A stretch of DNA of 64,000 nucleotides, taken from Caprella mutica. Lineage: Eukaryota > Arthropoda > Malacostraca > Amphipoda > Caprellidae. Below, piece by piece: positions 35,901 to 48,713 of the stretch. The notes beneath the pieces are model-generated. The model made no database searches and was not told the DNA's origin. It saw only the letters and a program-made list of their open reading frames with translations. The position numbers were made by a program, and so were the translations under genes. The stretch spans positions 191,226 to 255,225 of the forward strand of contig CANNZV010001604.1 of NCBI GenBank assembly GCA_947561585.1, given 5' to 3'. The number at the start of each line of letters is the position of its first letter. Position 1 is the first letter of the stretch.

Positions 35901-38304
35901 GATCTACTGCAAGTATAAATTTGAAATTTCGATTAAGTTGATATAGGATTTACAGAATCAAATACCGATTTTGAACAAATTAATGATACGCAAAACTAAT
36001 AGCGTAAATTTTGCAAGACAACGTATCTGTATTAATACCTCCATCTGTAAGGTAACGCATGAAATATATGCTCCGATTAATTAATTATTAGCAGATTTCG
36101 CTCTGGTCTATTAATCACTCCCTATTTAAATTTTTCACTTCGTCCTGATAGCTGCTCTTAATACGATGCTGTACATTGAAAATCTGCCACCGTAACCATT
36201 CTTTCTGTCCTCACTGATTAATATTCCTTCTTTTTTATTACTGATAGCTACATTGGTGAAGTGATATAATTTCCACACAGAAAATGAATAATAACTTGGT
36301 ATAGTTAAGCAATTTATTTCGATGCTAAAAATGATATTGTATTTATTTGTATCCATTTGTTTGAGCGTTAATTCGAAATATTATGGAATAATAAGAATTA
36401 AAAAATCACGCTTTTTTTATTTTATGAGATCATATAATATATATATACAATTATACATATATCATCTTTAATTTCCTGAAATTCTCTGATTACAAAAAAA
36501 GGCCCACGTATTGCTGTCTTATAACACATATATTTTGAATTATAAATATCTATTACCTATGTATTTAAAATATTTCATCAGAAATTTCAAAAGATGTTAA
36601 CTAGAGTAACTTAAAAAAAGGAATTTGATAGCTCCAACATAAATACGATACAATCTTATTTGGCTAGCAATCTTTTATATAGGAATCACAATTTTGATAC
36701 TATCACTAAAATCAATGACTAATGGCTAATAGATTGGTAGCTAATATCAGAATATTGATACGCACATATTATGAAACTACAGTAATACAAACTTTAATAG
36801 AATTGTGATACAGATGATTTATGTAAAATAAGAAAATGTCTAATACTTAGTTACTTTCAAGAACTTTTATTAACAACTGCGTATTGTAAATGAATGCACT
36901 TTTCACCTCTTTGAAACTAACAACTTGGATAAAACACCTTCATAAGTGCAGCAATAACTTTACTTACAGTGTCTAATCAGTCTGACAGACATTGTGTGAA
37001 AGAATGATACAATATGCTTAGAAACTTAAGTTCAAAAGATTCGACAGATTTATGTGAAAAGAGCGTGTCTTATAAGTAGCCATTGCATGCAAACTTACAG
37101 TAATTTATGCGACTGTCTTATTAAAATAAAGGGTGTAGAATCGTAGATACGTTAAGTTTCAATATACTTTAAAAATTATACCTTATAAAAATATAGAATC
37201 TAACGATAAATATTACTGATATCTTTAATTTGGAATTTTAATACAGGCTAATAAATTAAAATGCATAAATTTAAAATGACCTACAATTGATTCTAACTGG
37301 CTTCAGTCTCATACATATCATGTAGGAAGTGAACTTATATAGCCTACAGTTTATCATGATATTCTTCATGCAAAATTCTAGTGGATATATAATCATTTGT
37401 GTAATCCAAGGTAAAACATGAACGAAAGGGCTAATTTGAACTACTAAGCCTCTGCACTTTCATTACACACATATCCATTAATTATTGTTTCATTATACAC
37501 TCTCACAGATTGAACTCATTCCATGACAAGTTCATTTAATGCATTGTAATGTGCATGACGGTAGGTTGTACATTTTATAGTGAGGCAATTAATTAAACTG
37601 TGAATAGTGCTGACTAATATTCAATTCACAAATTAAATGTGATGAATGGAATTATAATTTAATTGAATTAACTAAAATTTTGTAGCTTTAACTAGAAAAG
37701 TGTACATCAAATTAGTAAACAATCATTGCGAATGTATAAACTTATTTATGTGGTGTTAATAAACAAACACCATCAGATATACAAACACCATCAGATATAC
37801 AGGATACGAATAAAGTCTTTTTGGTATCTTCAAAATGTGATGTTTCCGCAAAAAGTTAATATAGCTGTAAAACATTCAAGATTATTTTAGAACATTTAAA
37901 CAAAATTTAATCCAATGTAGTCGCCTGCGGCCAAAATATCAAGATCAAATTTGCCATGGAATTTATCTGCTGCTTTACAGAGTTCGTTAGACATTTTGGC
38001 TCATGCTTTCTCGAGGTTACGCACCAGAACTTCAATTGACACCTGTGAAATAACACAAGCACCTGCTTTCAAAAGAGATTAGATACAAATGTGCATCGCC
38101 CAACCTCCTGGCTCAAGTATTATAGAAAGTGGTCATGTCACCATTCCTGGGCTTTATGTATATAATTAAGAATGAAAAAAATAACTCAATCAAATATTAA
38201 TAATGAATAGCTGAACTTTTTCAAATATGGAATACATGGGCAATAGTTGTCTACACCATTGCATTAAGAAATATATAATTGGGTGAAAATGCTATATATA
38301 AGGC
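35901..38304. other. AT-rich interval, nothing recognised
   Basis: No gene, long repeat or transposon motif seen, apart from a direct duplication of a 17-base motif (ACAAACACCATCAGATA) near 37765-37800. Confidence 0.4.
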
Positions 38305-38499
38305 CTTGTTACACGGTGCAAGTAAGCGTGCGAGCTGGCCTAGCCAGTAACTGTAGTGCATCTACTCGCACAGTGTGACAGCATCAGTCAAGTGACTGTC
38401 ATGGAGATTCAATGCTAAGAACATTGAGCTACAGGCATCCTAGTACAGTGGGACAGCTGATGTCTACTGTCATGACAGTAACTCGCACCGTGTAACAAG
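38305..38499. mobile_element. Terminal-inverted-repeat MITE, 195 bp
   Basis: Left end CTTGTTACACGGTGCAAGT and right end ACTCGCACCGTGTAACAAG are imperfect reverse complements of 19 bp. The interior is less AT-rich and has further dyads (GACAGCATCAGTCAAGTGACTGTCATG). The flanks show no clear target duplication, so the superfamily is unassigned. Confidence 0.75.
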
Positions 38500-39247
38500 T
38501 TAGAAATTATATGTAGTTGTTATACTGTTTAATATTATTTCATATATAAATAATAATTAAATGTTATATGAAATAATGAGTGCAGGGTACTTATTGCTAA
38601 TGGAACAGAACAATTAAAGATATATAAATAATTAAGAAGCATTTCAAAGAAGATTATTATTTATAGTTACCCACATTAAACCTTGACACTGGAATTATGT
38701 AATTAAACATAAAGCTCTCTTAATATTGCAATGATAATTAGCCATGTATAACACTAGTAGTCTCAAGCTCGGTGTAATATTCATAGTTCATTTCCTTTAC
38801 AGCCATAACATAAAATTCCGTATCTCTTTTCATGTCCATTGTATTTATTATTCTATTCAAAAGGTTTACGTTGCTGGGACATGCAATGTTTCTAGTGGAC
38901 AAAGATGCTACTCTCTATGGTATTTTATTGTAGTTTTATGAAATATTTCGTTGAAAACAATGCTTAAAAACCATTTATTGATTTTATCGAAAATATAAAA
39001 CAACGACTAGATGACTTTAATTTTTTTTCAAAAAATATAGGGGATGTCGCAGGATTTCGAAAACTAATCATATCTCACAGTATTCATCAAATATGCGTCA
39101 TCATTGTTGTATGTCATAGTAGGAAAAATATAAATTTTTAAATGTTAGATTAATTATTTCTACTCAAGTACTTTCTAATCTCTAATCTCATTTATATGGA
39201 AATTTAAACATTCTATTTAGTGACTGTTGAAAAAATAAAAGATCTAT
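38500..39247. other. AT-rich interval, nothing recognised
   Basis: Short open frames only, without supporting signals. Confidence 0.4.
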
Positions 39248-39352
39248 ATGTCCGTCATCAGAAAATTCGTCCACGAAGAACTCGTCGAAGGAATATTCGT
39301 CTTCGGAAAGTTAGTCCGAAGAAAATTCTTGCACGGAAAATTCATCCATAAA
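39248..39352 (+). repeat. Single-arm foldback remnant, GGAAAATTCGTC-type
   Basis: Degenerate tandem units: GAAAATTCGTCCACGAA, GAACTCGTCGAAGG, AATATTCGTCTTCGG, AAAGTTAGTCCGAAG, GGAAAATTCATCC. This is the same style of arm unit as in the foldback elements, but I found no inverted partner nearby. Confidence 0.6.
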
Positions 39353-40021
39353 ACACAAAATAATGGGCCTAAATGAACAAAATGTTATGATAAATATTTG
39401 ATATGAAGTAGTTTAATGTATGTAGGTAATAAATTAAATACATAAGTGTGTTTACTGTGCAATGTCCAATTCATGGTTGTGTAAGGAGATATATTATTAT
39501 TATGAGATATATTATTATGAGGTAAATTTAATTATAGAAAAAAATGGTTAGGCACCTTATCGTTCTGGCCACCTGAAGATAGCGTTGGTGTTAATGAAGA
39601 TTTATGCGTAACTAACTCGTTATATCCAGTTGGATTTTGAATAGTTCAAGAAATGGTATCCTATAATTTGGAAATTATTCGTGTAAAAATAAAGGAGGAA
39701 AAGTTAACCCAAACTAAAAGAATTCAAACAGAGAGAGCTTAAAAGCGTAGGAGGCCAAAATATAACGAGATAAAGTTAGTCCAGCTAAGGTTAGGTTAGG
39801 GCATGGAGTTATGATAAACTACACTAGAGAGAGGTAGTGTTATAGCTATTGCAGAAAGCTGAAAACCTTATTTTGTTTCAGTTATATATCATTACTCCAT
39901 TGAAATGACGCAGATTGCCAGTAAAGGGACCCACAAATAAGGAATTAACCGTCCTGCAAGAAGCGATATAACTTTGGCCACTGGCCCACCACTTGGGTTA
40001 GGGTCAGAGTAGCTAAGATAT

Positions 40022-40946
40022 GGTAGCCGGTAAATTGCTCGAAAACAATTGCTCGAAAGACAATTGCTCGAAAACAATTGCTCGAAAAATAATTGCTCGA
40101 ATGAACAATTGCTCGAAAGAACAATAATGCTCGAAAGACAATTGCTCGAAAAACAATTGCTCGAACGAACAATTGATTGAATGAACAATTGCTCGAATTA
40201 TCAAATTGCTCGAATGAACAAAATTGCTCGAATTATAAAATTGTACAGTTTTTGATTTTATAAAAGTCAGTTATTCATGAATTGTGGAGCTGCACCTAAC
40301 AATCCTTGTTTCTTTTTAGTAATTGATTTCAATTATTACTCATTCTGCATAATCTTTTTTTAGACCGTTTGTGTCATCTCGATCGTATGTAACATGTGAA
40401 TTGGAATCATGTGGTGAATCAGTACTATTCATATTTTTTTTATCATAAAACCCGAAAAAATTAGTAGATTTATTAAAACTCTGACATAACTTTGAGTTAT
40501 TTCACCTATTGAGGTGTCACATACGGATAGGCTAGTAATAAATTAATCTGAAATTTTTTTCGGGTTATATGATAAAAAAACATGAATAGTACTGAGTCAC
40601 CAAATGATTCCAATTCACATGTTACATACGAGATGACACAAACGGTCTAAAAAAAGATTATGCAGAATGAGTAATAATTAAAATCATCTATAGAATGATT
40701 AATGATCAATTACTAAAAAGAAACAAGGATTGTTAGGTGCAGCTCCACTTCATGAATAACTGACTTTTATAAAATCGAAAACTTTGCAATTTTATAATTC
40801 GAGCAATTTTGTTCATTCGAGCAATTTGATAATTCGAGCAATTGTTCATTCGATCAATTGTTCGTTCAAGCAATTGTTTTTCGAGCAATTGTCTTTCGAG
40901 CAATTGTTCTTTCGAGCAATTGTTTTCGAGCAATTTACCTAGAAGC
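40022..40946. mobile_element. Foldback element, ATTGCTCGAA arms, copy B, with 9-bp target duplication
   Basis: It is 925 bp and related to 18189-19162 but inserted in the opposite orientation: the GGTAGCC end and the TAGAAGC end are swapped and the central spacer is inverted. CTAAGATAT occurs directly before it (40013-40021) and after it (40947-40955), a 9-bp target duplication; an 8-bp reading is possible at one edge. Arms hold about 12 units of GAACAATTGCTCGAA type, followed by paired inner arms (GTGGAGCTGCACCTAACAATC and its complement). No transposase. Nine-base duplications and foldback arms of short tandem repeats recall Drosophila FB and Mutator-like elements. Confidence 0.9.
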
Positions 40947-41224
40947 CTAAGATATATATAGAAAAAGTATGGTATGGCACATATCCATGCCATATGTGCC
41001 AAAATAAACTTATTTAATTGGAAATTACTTATACAGCATTCACCCCTACCATCAACTTAATCAAACATATTACAATACAGTAACAATTATTGAGACTAAC
41101 AGAAGGTTGTTGGCAATCCACGTTTCTCCACCAAAACAAGTTACATATAAAATAATTCACTCCCCTAGGCTAACACGCTCTACGGTTGAAACCGAAACAT
41201 TATAATCTAGTAATAGGTAATTAA

Positions 41225-42150
41225 GGGTTGACAGACTACTGGCCGAATGACACTAGGCCGAATGACTCTTGGCCGAACGACATGTGTCCGAACGGACAAA
41301 TTGCCGAAAAATTTGTTTTTGGCCGAACGGACATTTGGACGAAGGAACATTTTTTTGGTCCAAGAGACATTTGGTCGAAAGTTCTTTTCATTGTTCGTTT
41401 TACATCAATGATATAGTAATATTACTTAAAATAATAACTTAATATAATGTATTATAGAACAAAGTAGTTAAATTATACAAAATATTTCATCTGAAGTATA
41501 ATAATCAATGATAACATGTTCAAACCGAATTGAAAGTAGGAGCAGGTTCGAGACAGCGGTTTAGAAGAACGAAGTAGTCACCACAGCAGTCAGAGAGCTG
41601 CTATTTATTTAATAGCAGTTTTTGCTAGGAACTGCGCATTTTCAAATAGGCAGCGCGCCAAGCATATATAGGAGCATGTGCCCAGAGTAGCGCTTGGCAG
41701 TTACGACAGGGTGGAATTAGCCCAAATCAGTCAGTTTAGCTCTCACGCTGCGCTCTCGCTACTCACTGACTGCCGTTGTCACTACTCTTATCGGCTTAAC
41801 TGCTGCCTCTTACTGCTCCTATTTTCAATTGGAAAAGTATGAAAGAAATATTTTTTCCATCCCTTATATTTGCGAGGAAACCCATGATTGTGAAAAACTT
41901 AAAATTGTTCAGCAATATATGCTTGCAGTTTGTAATATGCAAATACATTTAATTTATTTCCTTTCTATAAAATAAGTTCCAATTCTATGGAAATTAATAA
42001 TTTTAATATACATTGAATACAAGTCTTTCGGTCAAACATCCATAGGCCAAAATTACGCCAAATCCACTTTCAGCCAATTGTTTTTCGGCCAAATATCTGT
42101 TCAGCCAAATGTCCATTGGCCAAGTGTCATTCGGTCAAGTGTCCACACAC
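41225..42150. mobile_element. Foldback element, GGCCGAATGACA arms, with 9-bp target duplication
   Basis: It is 926 bp. The left arm (41225-41400) has units such as TGGCCGAATGACACTA, GGCCGAACGACATGTG and GGCCGAACGGACATTTG. The right arm (about 42025-42150) carries reverse units (TCGGCCAAATATCTGTTC, GCCAATTG, GTCATTCGGTCAAGTGTCC). Flanks GGTAATTAA (41216-41224) and GGTAATTGA (42151-42159) form a 9-bp target duplication with one mismatch. A 303-bp MITE is nested inside (41528-41830). No transposase. Confidence 0.87.
41528..41830. mobile_element. AGGAGCAG-type MITE nested in a foldback element
   Basis: The left end AATTGAAAGTAGGAGCAG and the right end CTGCTCCTATTTTCAATT are near-perfect reverse complements. 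The interior includes CACGCTGCGCTCTCGCT and is GC-richer than the host. Half of a copy is found in intron 5 of the lectin-like gene (25933-26108). Confidence 0.8.
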
Positions 42151-42550
42151 GGTAATTGAGGACACGAACCAATGATCTCTTATCTATTAATGCTTACCTT
42201 GAAATACTCATCTACTTTCTAGACTCTGGAGACTTATTACCTATGATGATAACACACAATACATAAAAATTCTAATGTGACGCTGAATACTGATCTTTGT
42301 TCAGAAATATACTGTAAATGAAATTCTCTTAGAACAATGTTTGTTACTGCTAAGATAATAAATATAATATTGCATTCAAATGAACGATATATTATAGATA
42401 ACCTACTCAAATTTTTTTATCTTCATTCTATCCATAAAAATTATCATTCAATTTATATATATATATATATACAATAAATCATTAAATCGTCAGCTTAAAT
42501 TGAATATTTATACCTAATTGACTCAAAATTCTATAATGCAAGTATATTGA
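42151..42550. other. AT-rich spacer with (TA)n run
   Basis: Contains a TA dinucleotide run near 42454-42471. No other feature seen. Confidence 0.5.
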
Positions 42551-42793
42551 CCGTAGTTTTCACCACTCTCCTCTCCACCGTAATTTTCACCACTCTCCTC
42601 TCCACTGTAGTTTTCACCACTCTTCTCTCCATCATTGTTTTCACCACTCCCCTCTCCACCGTCGTTTTCACCACTTTTCTCTCCATCATAGTTTTCACCA
42701 CTTTTCTATCCATCATAGTTTTCACCACTCTTCTCTCCATCATAGTTTTCACCACTCTCCTCTCCATCATAGTTTTCACCACTTTTCTCTCCA
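42551..42793. repeat. 27-bp minisatellite, 9 units
   Basis: Exactly nine 27-bp units of the form GTAGTTTTCACCACTCTCCT plus CTCCACC or CTCCATC. Its length is a multiple of three, so open frames on both strands (TMMERRVVK on minus, VVFTTLLSI on plus) are artefacts. Confidence 0.96.
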
Positions 42794-44530
42794 CTCGAGG
42801 TACATTTTGCAGTGGGGGCTAATGTTCACCTCACTATTACCAGACAAAGCCTGTGATTTATTCTCATTTGGCCACCATTCAGCCGAACATTTAAGTCAGG
42901 ATTTACGGTGTCCACTATTTGTAGTTAGTCATAAATTTAGATGTTCAGGCTATGAAGTAAATTAGAGGTAACTGATTGACTTGATGATCATTGGCTTTGA
43001 GGAAATAACTCAAAGGAAATAGCCTCGTGAAGGTAAAATACTGTAAAGTAGCTGAACAAATATTGGTATTAGCATGATGTTGATAATATTATATTCTAAT
43101 TGAACAAATAATATATTTTTCTGATTTGCTGTTAGTTTTCCAAATCCTAGAATGATTTTTCCAATTAAAAGTTATGTACAATATAAACTTTTTCTTATAA
43201 AGTACTTTTTGAAAAGGTATAAACCGTTGTAATCTTATGCTAATTAATTTATTGCATTTATCTATGTCATTCCATTTTCTTTTATCAATAAACATATATA
43301 TATCTTCACTCGCATAGATCTAAAAAAAACGGTTTATTGATTTATAATTATATCACAATTATACATCAGAACTACATTTAATTTAATCTCCTTATTTTCC
43401 AATTGCAGCAGAGTATAGAAAATCGATGATTGCAGTACTTTGTATTCGCCTCTTTCGAATAGCTTCTAAGGTTGTGCTAAGGCCATTTTCAAAATTACCA
43501 AATTTTTTCTCGCGTCAAAGAACTAAGGGAACAATGCCTTTTGTGACCACAATTTGACCTTTTTCGTCAGAGATTTGTGGTCTTCTATGTTTTCCTATTT
43601 TAACACAATGGGGCTCTCAATATGTGCCATACATCATCAACAGGAAATCTCACGAGAGAGTGAAAAAACCTTGATGAATACACTCATTTTCTGTGTCTAG
43701 CTGGAATAACCAAGGAGAAGCCAATGAGATATATTAATACTTAATTTTTGTAACATATTTATTTACGATAAATTGCTTTAAAATAATAACAAATACTATT
43801 CTCTTTACCGTCTAAAGAATTTTTACGAATTAGGTTTGGGTCAATGTTTGAGTTATTGCAAAATAAATAAAAAATAGGTTGTTTTTGGAATCACAATGCC
43901 ACTAAATTCTTAATAAAATACCAAATATACTGGTATTCCAATTAATTATTGAGACAGTACGAGAAGGATTGTGAAATTTAACTATTATAATTATCAATTC
44001 TGTATTTACAAAGATAAAATGTACAGAAAGTCTTGTTCACAAATTTCCTCACACATTTTCGAGTTGGATTATTAAGAGTTTACTTGATATTTTCGGTTAG
44101 AAATATGACAAGAAAGAACACTGGATACTACAAGCATACTCACTCGTTTAATTAAATAACTTTACATATTTTTCATATACAATATTAAGCAATTAATAAG
44201 AATAAATCTTATTATATACACATAAATTAAGGTATCGTTATTTATGACAGTAGAAATTCAATATAAAATGAATTCCTGCAAAGTGAATCTAGAGTACTAA
44301 ACAAAGAAAAAATCTGTATAGTGTATAGTGTACACATTTTTTTTAAGTCTATGAAAACTAAGGTCAATTTGATTGCAGACTAAAGAAAATTTGTTCACTA
44401 TGCAAGATACTTCCTTAGTAAGGACTCTAAATTCATTAGACATGTTTTCATTATAGAGAGGAGTTCTAATGGTTTAACCAATTAATTTCCTAATTATTTT
44501 AATAAATTTCAATAGCTTTCGTTGTATTGA
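42794..44530. other. AT-rich interval, possible transposase relic
   Basis: On the minus strand near 43520-43600 a short stretch reads KHRRPQISDEKGQ, loosely like the GRPRK linker of Tc1/mariner transposases. It is too short and isolated to call. Otherwise nothing recognised. Confidence 0.3.
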
Positions 44531-45175
44531 GGGGACCGACTATGGTTTTTCAAAACTTTTTTATTAATTAAACTACGAGTACCTCGATGTAAAATTGAAT
44601 TCTATTACGATTTTGTTCGTGGCAATTTTTCGATTCAGCCCATAGAAAACGAGTTATTCGAATTTCGAACGGTTTTTCGATCCCTTTTTCAAAACGCCTA
44701 AGGCTTGATTTTGGTTGAAGCTACGGCATTGTAGTTTTTTGCATTCGATTCTCCAGAGGATGGTCTAGAACTGTAGATCGAGTTTTGCTCAAATTTCTGA
44801 TTATTTTTCGAAATATGAAGAAAAAAAATTCTAATTCTATATTTCTGAAAATAATTCGAAATTCAAAAAACAAAACTCGACTTACAGTTCTAGATAATTT
44901 CCTGGAGATTCGAATGCAAAAAACCGCAAAGCCGTAGCTTCAATTGAAAAATAAAGCCTCAGATGTTTGATAACTAAAATTTGTAGCTATTTTGAAGTGC
45001 CTCAAAATGGCATTAGAAGTTATTGGGGGACCGACCATGTTTTTTTGAAAAAAAAATATTAATGAAGCTACGAACTCTAGAGTTCTGGTTTTTTGTACAA
45101 TCGTTTATAAGGTTGTTAGGTACCAATTAATGAAAAAAATTATACAATTCAGAGATTTTTCCATGGTCGGTCCCC
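44531..45175. mobile_element. GGGGACCGAC-type palindromic element, 645 bp
   Basis: Terminal inverted repeats GGGGACCGACTATGG and CCATGGTCGGTCCCC are flanked by TTGA on the left and TTAA on the right, suggesting a TTAA target with one mutation (piggyBac-like). A large inner palindrome has arms at about 44697-44790 and 44870-44965 (GAAGCTACGGCATTGTAG, GCATTCGATTCTCCAG, AGAACTGTAGATCGAG and complements). A third copy of the terminus, GGGGGACCGACCATG, lies inside at 45025, so the last 150 bp could be a shorter element on its own. Confidence 0.78.
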
Positions 45176-47378
45176 TTAAAATATATATCATCATGAGGAA
45201 TATAAAATTTATAATTCCTAATAAATAGATCCGAATAATTAGATAAATGCTATAGCGTTTTTTATACATATTATGATTTAAGTTAATTTAACCAATTAAA
45301 GAAATTCGGATCAATAAATATCTTCCGAATTTTAAAGCGATAGAAGAACACTAAGATTGTCTATGTATACTTGTTGTCTGATTCTCATCATGTATTGCTG
45401 TACCAATACTGAGGTTAATTTAAGAGAATAAGTGTGAAAATATCCTTTTTTCAATAACTAATACATTTCTCTGTCTTTAATCCAACAATGATTGAGTAAA
45501 TGAAAGAAAAACTGTACATATTCTGATACAATGTAATGCATAACAGCCATGGAAGTGAATGATACGTTTATTCTCCTTTGAATTACATGCATAGACTGTG
45601 TTTGAAGTCTCTGGCTTTGATACCATCTGAGTTCATTCCTATTTTTGCTGAGGAACTGAATGCCTTCATATTTTCATGCCTCAGAACTGTGGCAGTTTAG
45701 ATGGCGAACTTTACAGGAGATTGGCATGACGTCTTTCCATTTATGGTGGGCTGTCACATCTAAAATGACTACAATTTACACTAAAGAAATACAATATGCT
45801 TAAGTAAGAATCTTTATTGTAATAAATGCAATGTTTTATAAAATGAGCGTGTTTAGAAATATTATATGATAGTGTTTTATTGATATTTTATTCAATTTAA
45901 TATTCTGATCATTCAAATTTCCATGATTTACTTGATACTGTCAGTATTTAGAATAAAAACAAGGAGGAATATTTTAAAAAAAGGAACCGCTGTTGCACAA
46001 TTGCCGGTCAGTCTCCAGGGAATATTTTGAAATTCTAAAAAGTGAACAATATTGAAACTCTCAAATATTTTAAAGAGATTGTAAATATAGGAAATCGATC
46101 GTGTCAAGATTGCTTCTGACCTGATAATAACTTGGGTAGACTAAAATAGATTTATTGGAATATCTGAGATTTATCTATAAACTTTCTTATTAATTATGGA
46201 TGGATGTCTTGAATTGTATGAGACTGTTTGCACTGTATTTATAAATATTTTTTAATATTTCCATAGAAACACAAACAAGTACAACTTACGGGAAATCGCC
46301 TCACACGAGTAGTGATCATTCTCGCTCTTATCGAAAAAGGCACGGTGCCCAATTTTAAGTTCGGTGATGAGACAGTTGTACGTCCAAAATGATCGATCAG
46401 TGAAGTTTATGTCAGGATAGTTATAACCAAAGATAGATGACCGTATCAGTAATGGTGTGGATTGCGGTAACAGAGGCTGAAGTGAGTGATTTGTTTTAGT
46501 AAAGAAAATAATTTTGTATTATAGTCAAGAAAATTAATATATAAATTGATGCATCTTTATTATATCATTGATTATGATCAATTGGAAGCCAAATAAAGGA
46601 AAAGATCTATATATGTAGCTTTAGTTAGTGAAAAGCGTATCGTCTTATTAGTCCTCAACTCACTCAAAAAATACCTATAATTGGATTTTATATGAGCGTA
46701 ATTGATGGTGAGTGAGGAGTCTAAGCAGTAGATAGATCCATCACCCGATTTCATTAAGGAAAGATCTGAAAATGTAATTTAAAGCAGACCAACTTCACAA
46801 ATGAACGAGAATAGTGGACTTCTTGGATATCCATAGTTTGTAGGGAGAATTAATTCACTTTTAGTTAAAATTAACAGGACTAAAGATACTTCATGTTACT
46901 ATAATACAAACAATTTTTCAAAAATCTCAAACATTTTTTAGAGATATATGATGGAAATATGGGACAATATTACTTATTTAAAAGAATTATTGACAAATGG
47001 TAACACTATTTCTCGTCTATATTGCTACACTATATTGTATTTACTAACATATATATGGGATAGAGAAATTATGTTCATAAATAACTTTGTGTACTCTTGT
47101 TTTCTCTCTTTAAAGCAGCACAAAGACAATGATTTGTACTCTCCTGTAATTACATTTTACATGTTTGCAGCGATAAGAGCAAAATGAATTCGCCATGTGT
47201 ACTTGGCTTTTAAAATGCTTGTAAATTCGTTTGTGAAGCAACAATAATTTATTGATTGAATTTTGGTAACCAAATTTGCTAATTGTGAATAACAGTTATA
47301 TTTGAACAGTGTAAAAATAAATTGCATTCAGAATTATTGAATTGGTTTTCTATTATGAATGAAAAATTCTTCCCGGAT
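45176..47378. other. AT-rich interval, no recognised gene
   Basis: A 79-codon open frame at 46948-47187 (hydrophobic, Tyr/Ile-rich) lacks splice or domain support. Nothing else recognised. Confidence 0.4.
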
Positions 47379-47735
47379 TGAAAATCATTTTCTTTCATAA
47401 TTTGAAATCATTTTCTTTCATAATTTGAAATCATTTTCTTTCATAATTTGAAATCATTTTCTTTCATAATTTGAAATCATTTTCTTTCATAATTTGAAAT
47501 CATTTTCTTTCATAATTTGAAATCATTTTCTTTCATAATTTGAAATCATTTTCTTTCATAATTTGAAATCATTTTCTTTCATAATTTGAAATCATTTTCT
47601 TTCATATTCTGAATTCATTTTTTTTGATATTCTAAAATCATTTTCTTTCATAATTTGAAATCGTTTTCTTTCATATTCTGAATTCATTTATTTTCATATT
47701 CTAAAATCATTTTCTTTCATAATTTGAAATCATTT
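47379..47735. repeat. 23-bp minisatellite, ~15 units (TTGAAATCATTTTC)
   Basis: The unit is TTGAAATCATTTTCTTTCAT plus AAT, 23 bp. The first ten units are almost identical; later ones diverge (ATTCTGAATTCATT, ATTCTAAAATC). Confidence 0.96.
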
Positions 47736-47779
47736 CAAAATTTGATTTCTTTTTTGTCATCACAGGAAAGCATTGTCAG

Positions 47780-48220
47780 TCAGAATTGAAATTAAGTTTC
47801 AATCAGATTTGAAGTTAATTTTCAATCAGAATTTAAATTAAGTTTCAATCAGAATTGAAACTAAGTTTCAATCAGAATTGAAATTAAGTTTCAATCAGAA
47901 TTGAAATTAAGTTTCAATCAGAATTGAAATTAAGTTTCAATCAGAATTGAAATTAAGTTTCAATCAGAATTGAAATTAAGTTTCAATCAGAATTGAAATT
48001 AAGTTTCAATCAGAATTGAAATTAATTTTCAATCAGAATTGAAATTAAGTTTCAATCAGAATTGAAATTAATTTTCAATCAGAATTGAAATTAAGTTTCA
48101 ATCAGAATTGAAATTAATTTTCAATCAGAATTGAAATTAAGTTTCAATCAGAATTGAAATTAAGTTTCAATCAGAATTGAAATTAAGTTTCAATCAGAAT
48201 TGAAATTAAGTTTCAATCAG
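47780..48220. repeat. 23-bp minisatellite, ~19 units (TTGAAATTAAGTTTCAA)
   Basis: The unit is TCAGAATTGAAATTAAGTTT plus CAA, 23 bp. Each unit carries the imperfect dyad TTGAAATTAAGTTTCAA and could form a small hairpin. Variants with TTAATTTTCAA are interspersed. It lies only 45 bp from another 23-bp array. Confidence 0.96.
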
Positions 48221-48713
48221 AAAAAATAGCCATATTTTCATTCATGCAATAGGTATGTCTTCACCATGCGTCAGAAAATATTTACAATCATCCAGACCTA
48301 ACCCAAATTATATTTCAAATATCTGAGAAAAAGTAAACGTATTTGTTTCCATACACCTTTTTTCTAATATGAAACATATCATTTCAAGTTAATTGATTCA
48401 TTTAATAAATAATTATTCCCAATGTTGCCATTTCTGTAAAATTTATATTTTGTATAGCCCTATCTATTCAATAATGACTGAAATGTAAAGGAAGATGGAA
48501 TTAATAATATGATATTCATTTAGTTGATCAAGACAATATTCCAGAAAATATCTATGTATGGTGTGTGTAAAATCGAACTAAGTGTGTCCGTATGATTTCT
48601 AATAGTATTGTAATTTCACATTGTAAAAATTATAATTGAATAATTGAAAAAATTGTGGGATTTTGAAATTGGTCTTGGTTTACAAAGTTACAACATTTTA
48701 AAGCTATAGGAGA

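Noticed and set aside
42531..42822. Open frames with repeated TMMERRVVK or VVFTTLLSI
   Set aside because: Nine exact 27-bp units explain both strands.
43500..43620. Tc1-like linker relic on the minus strand
   Set aside because: Only a short, loose GRPRK-like match; no catalytic motifs or termini found.
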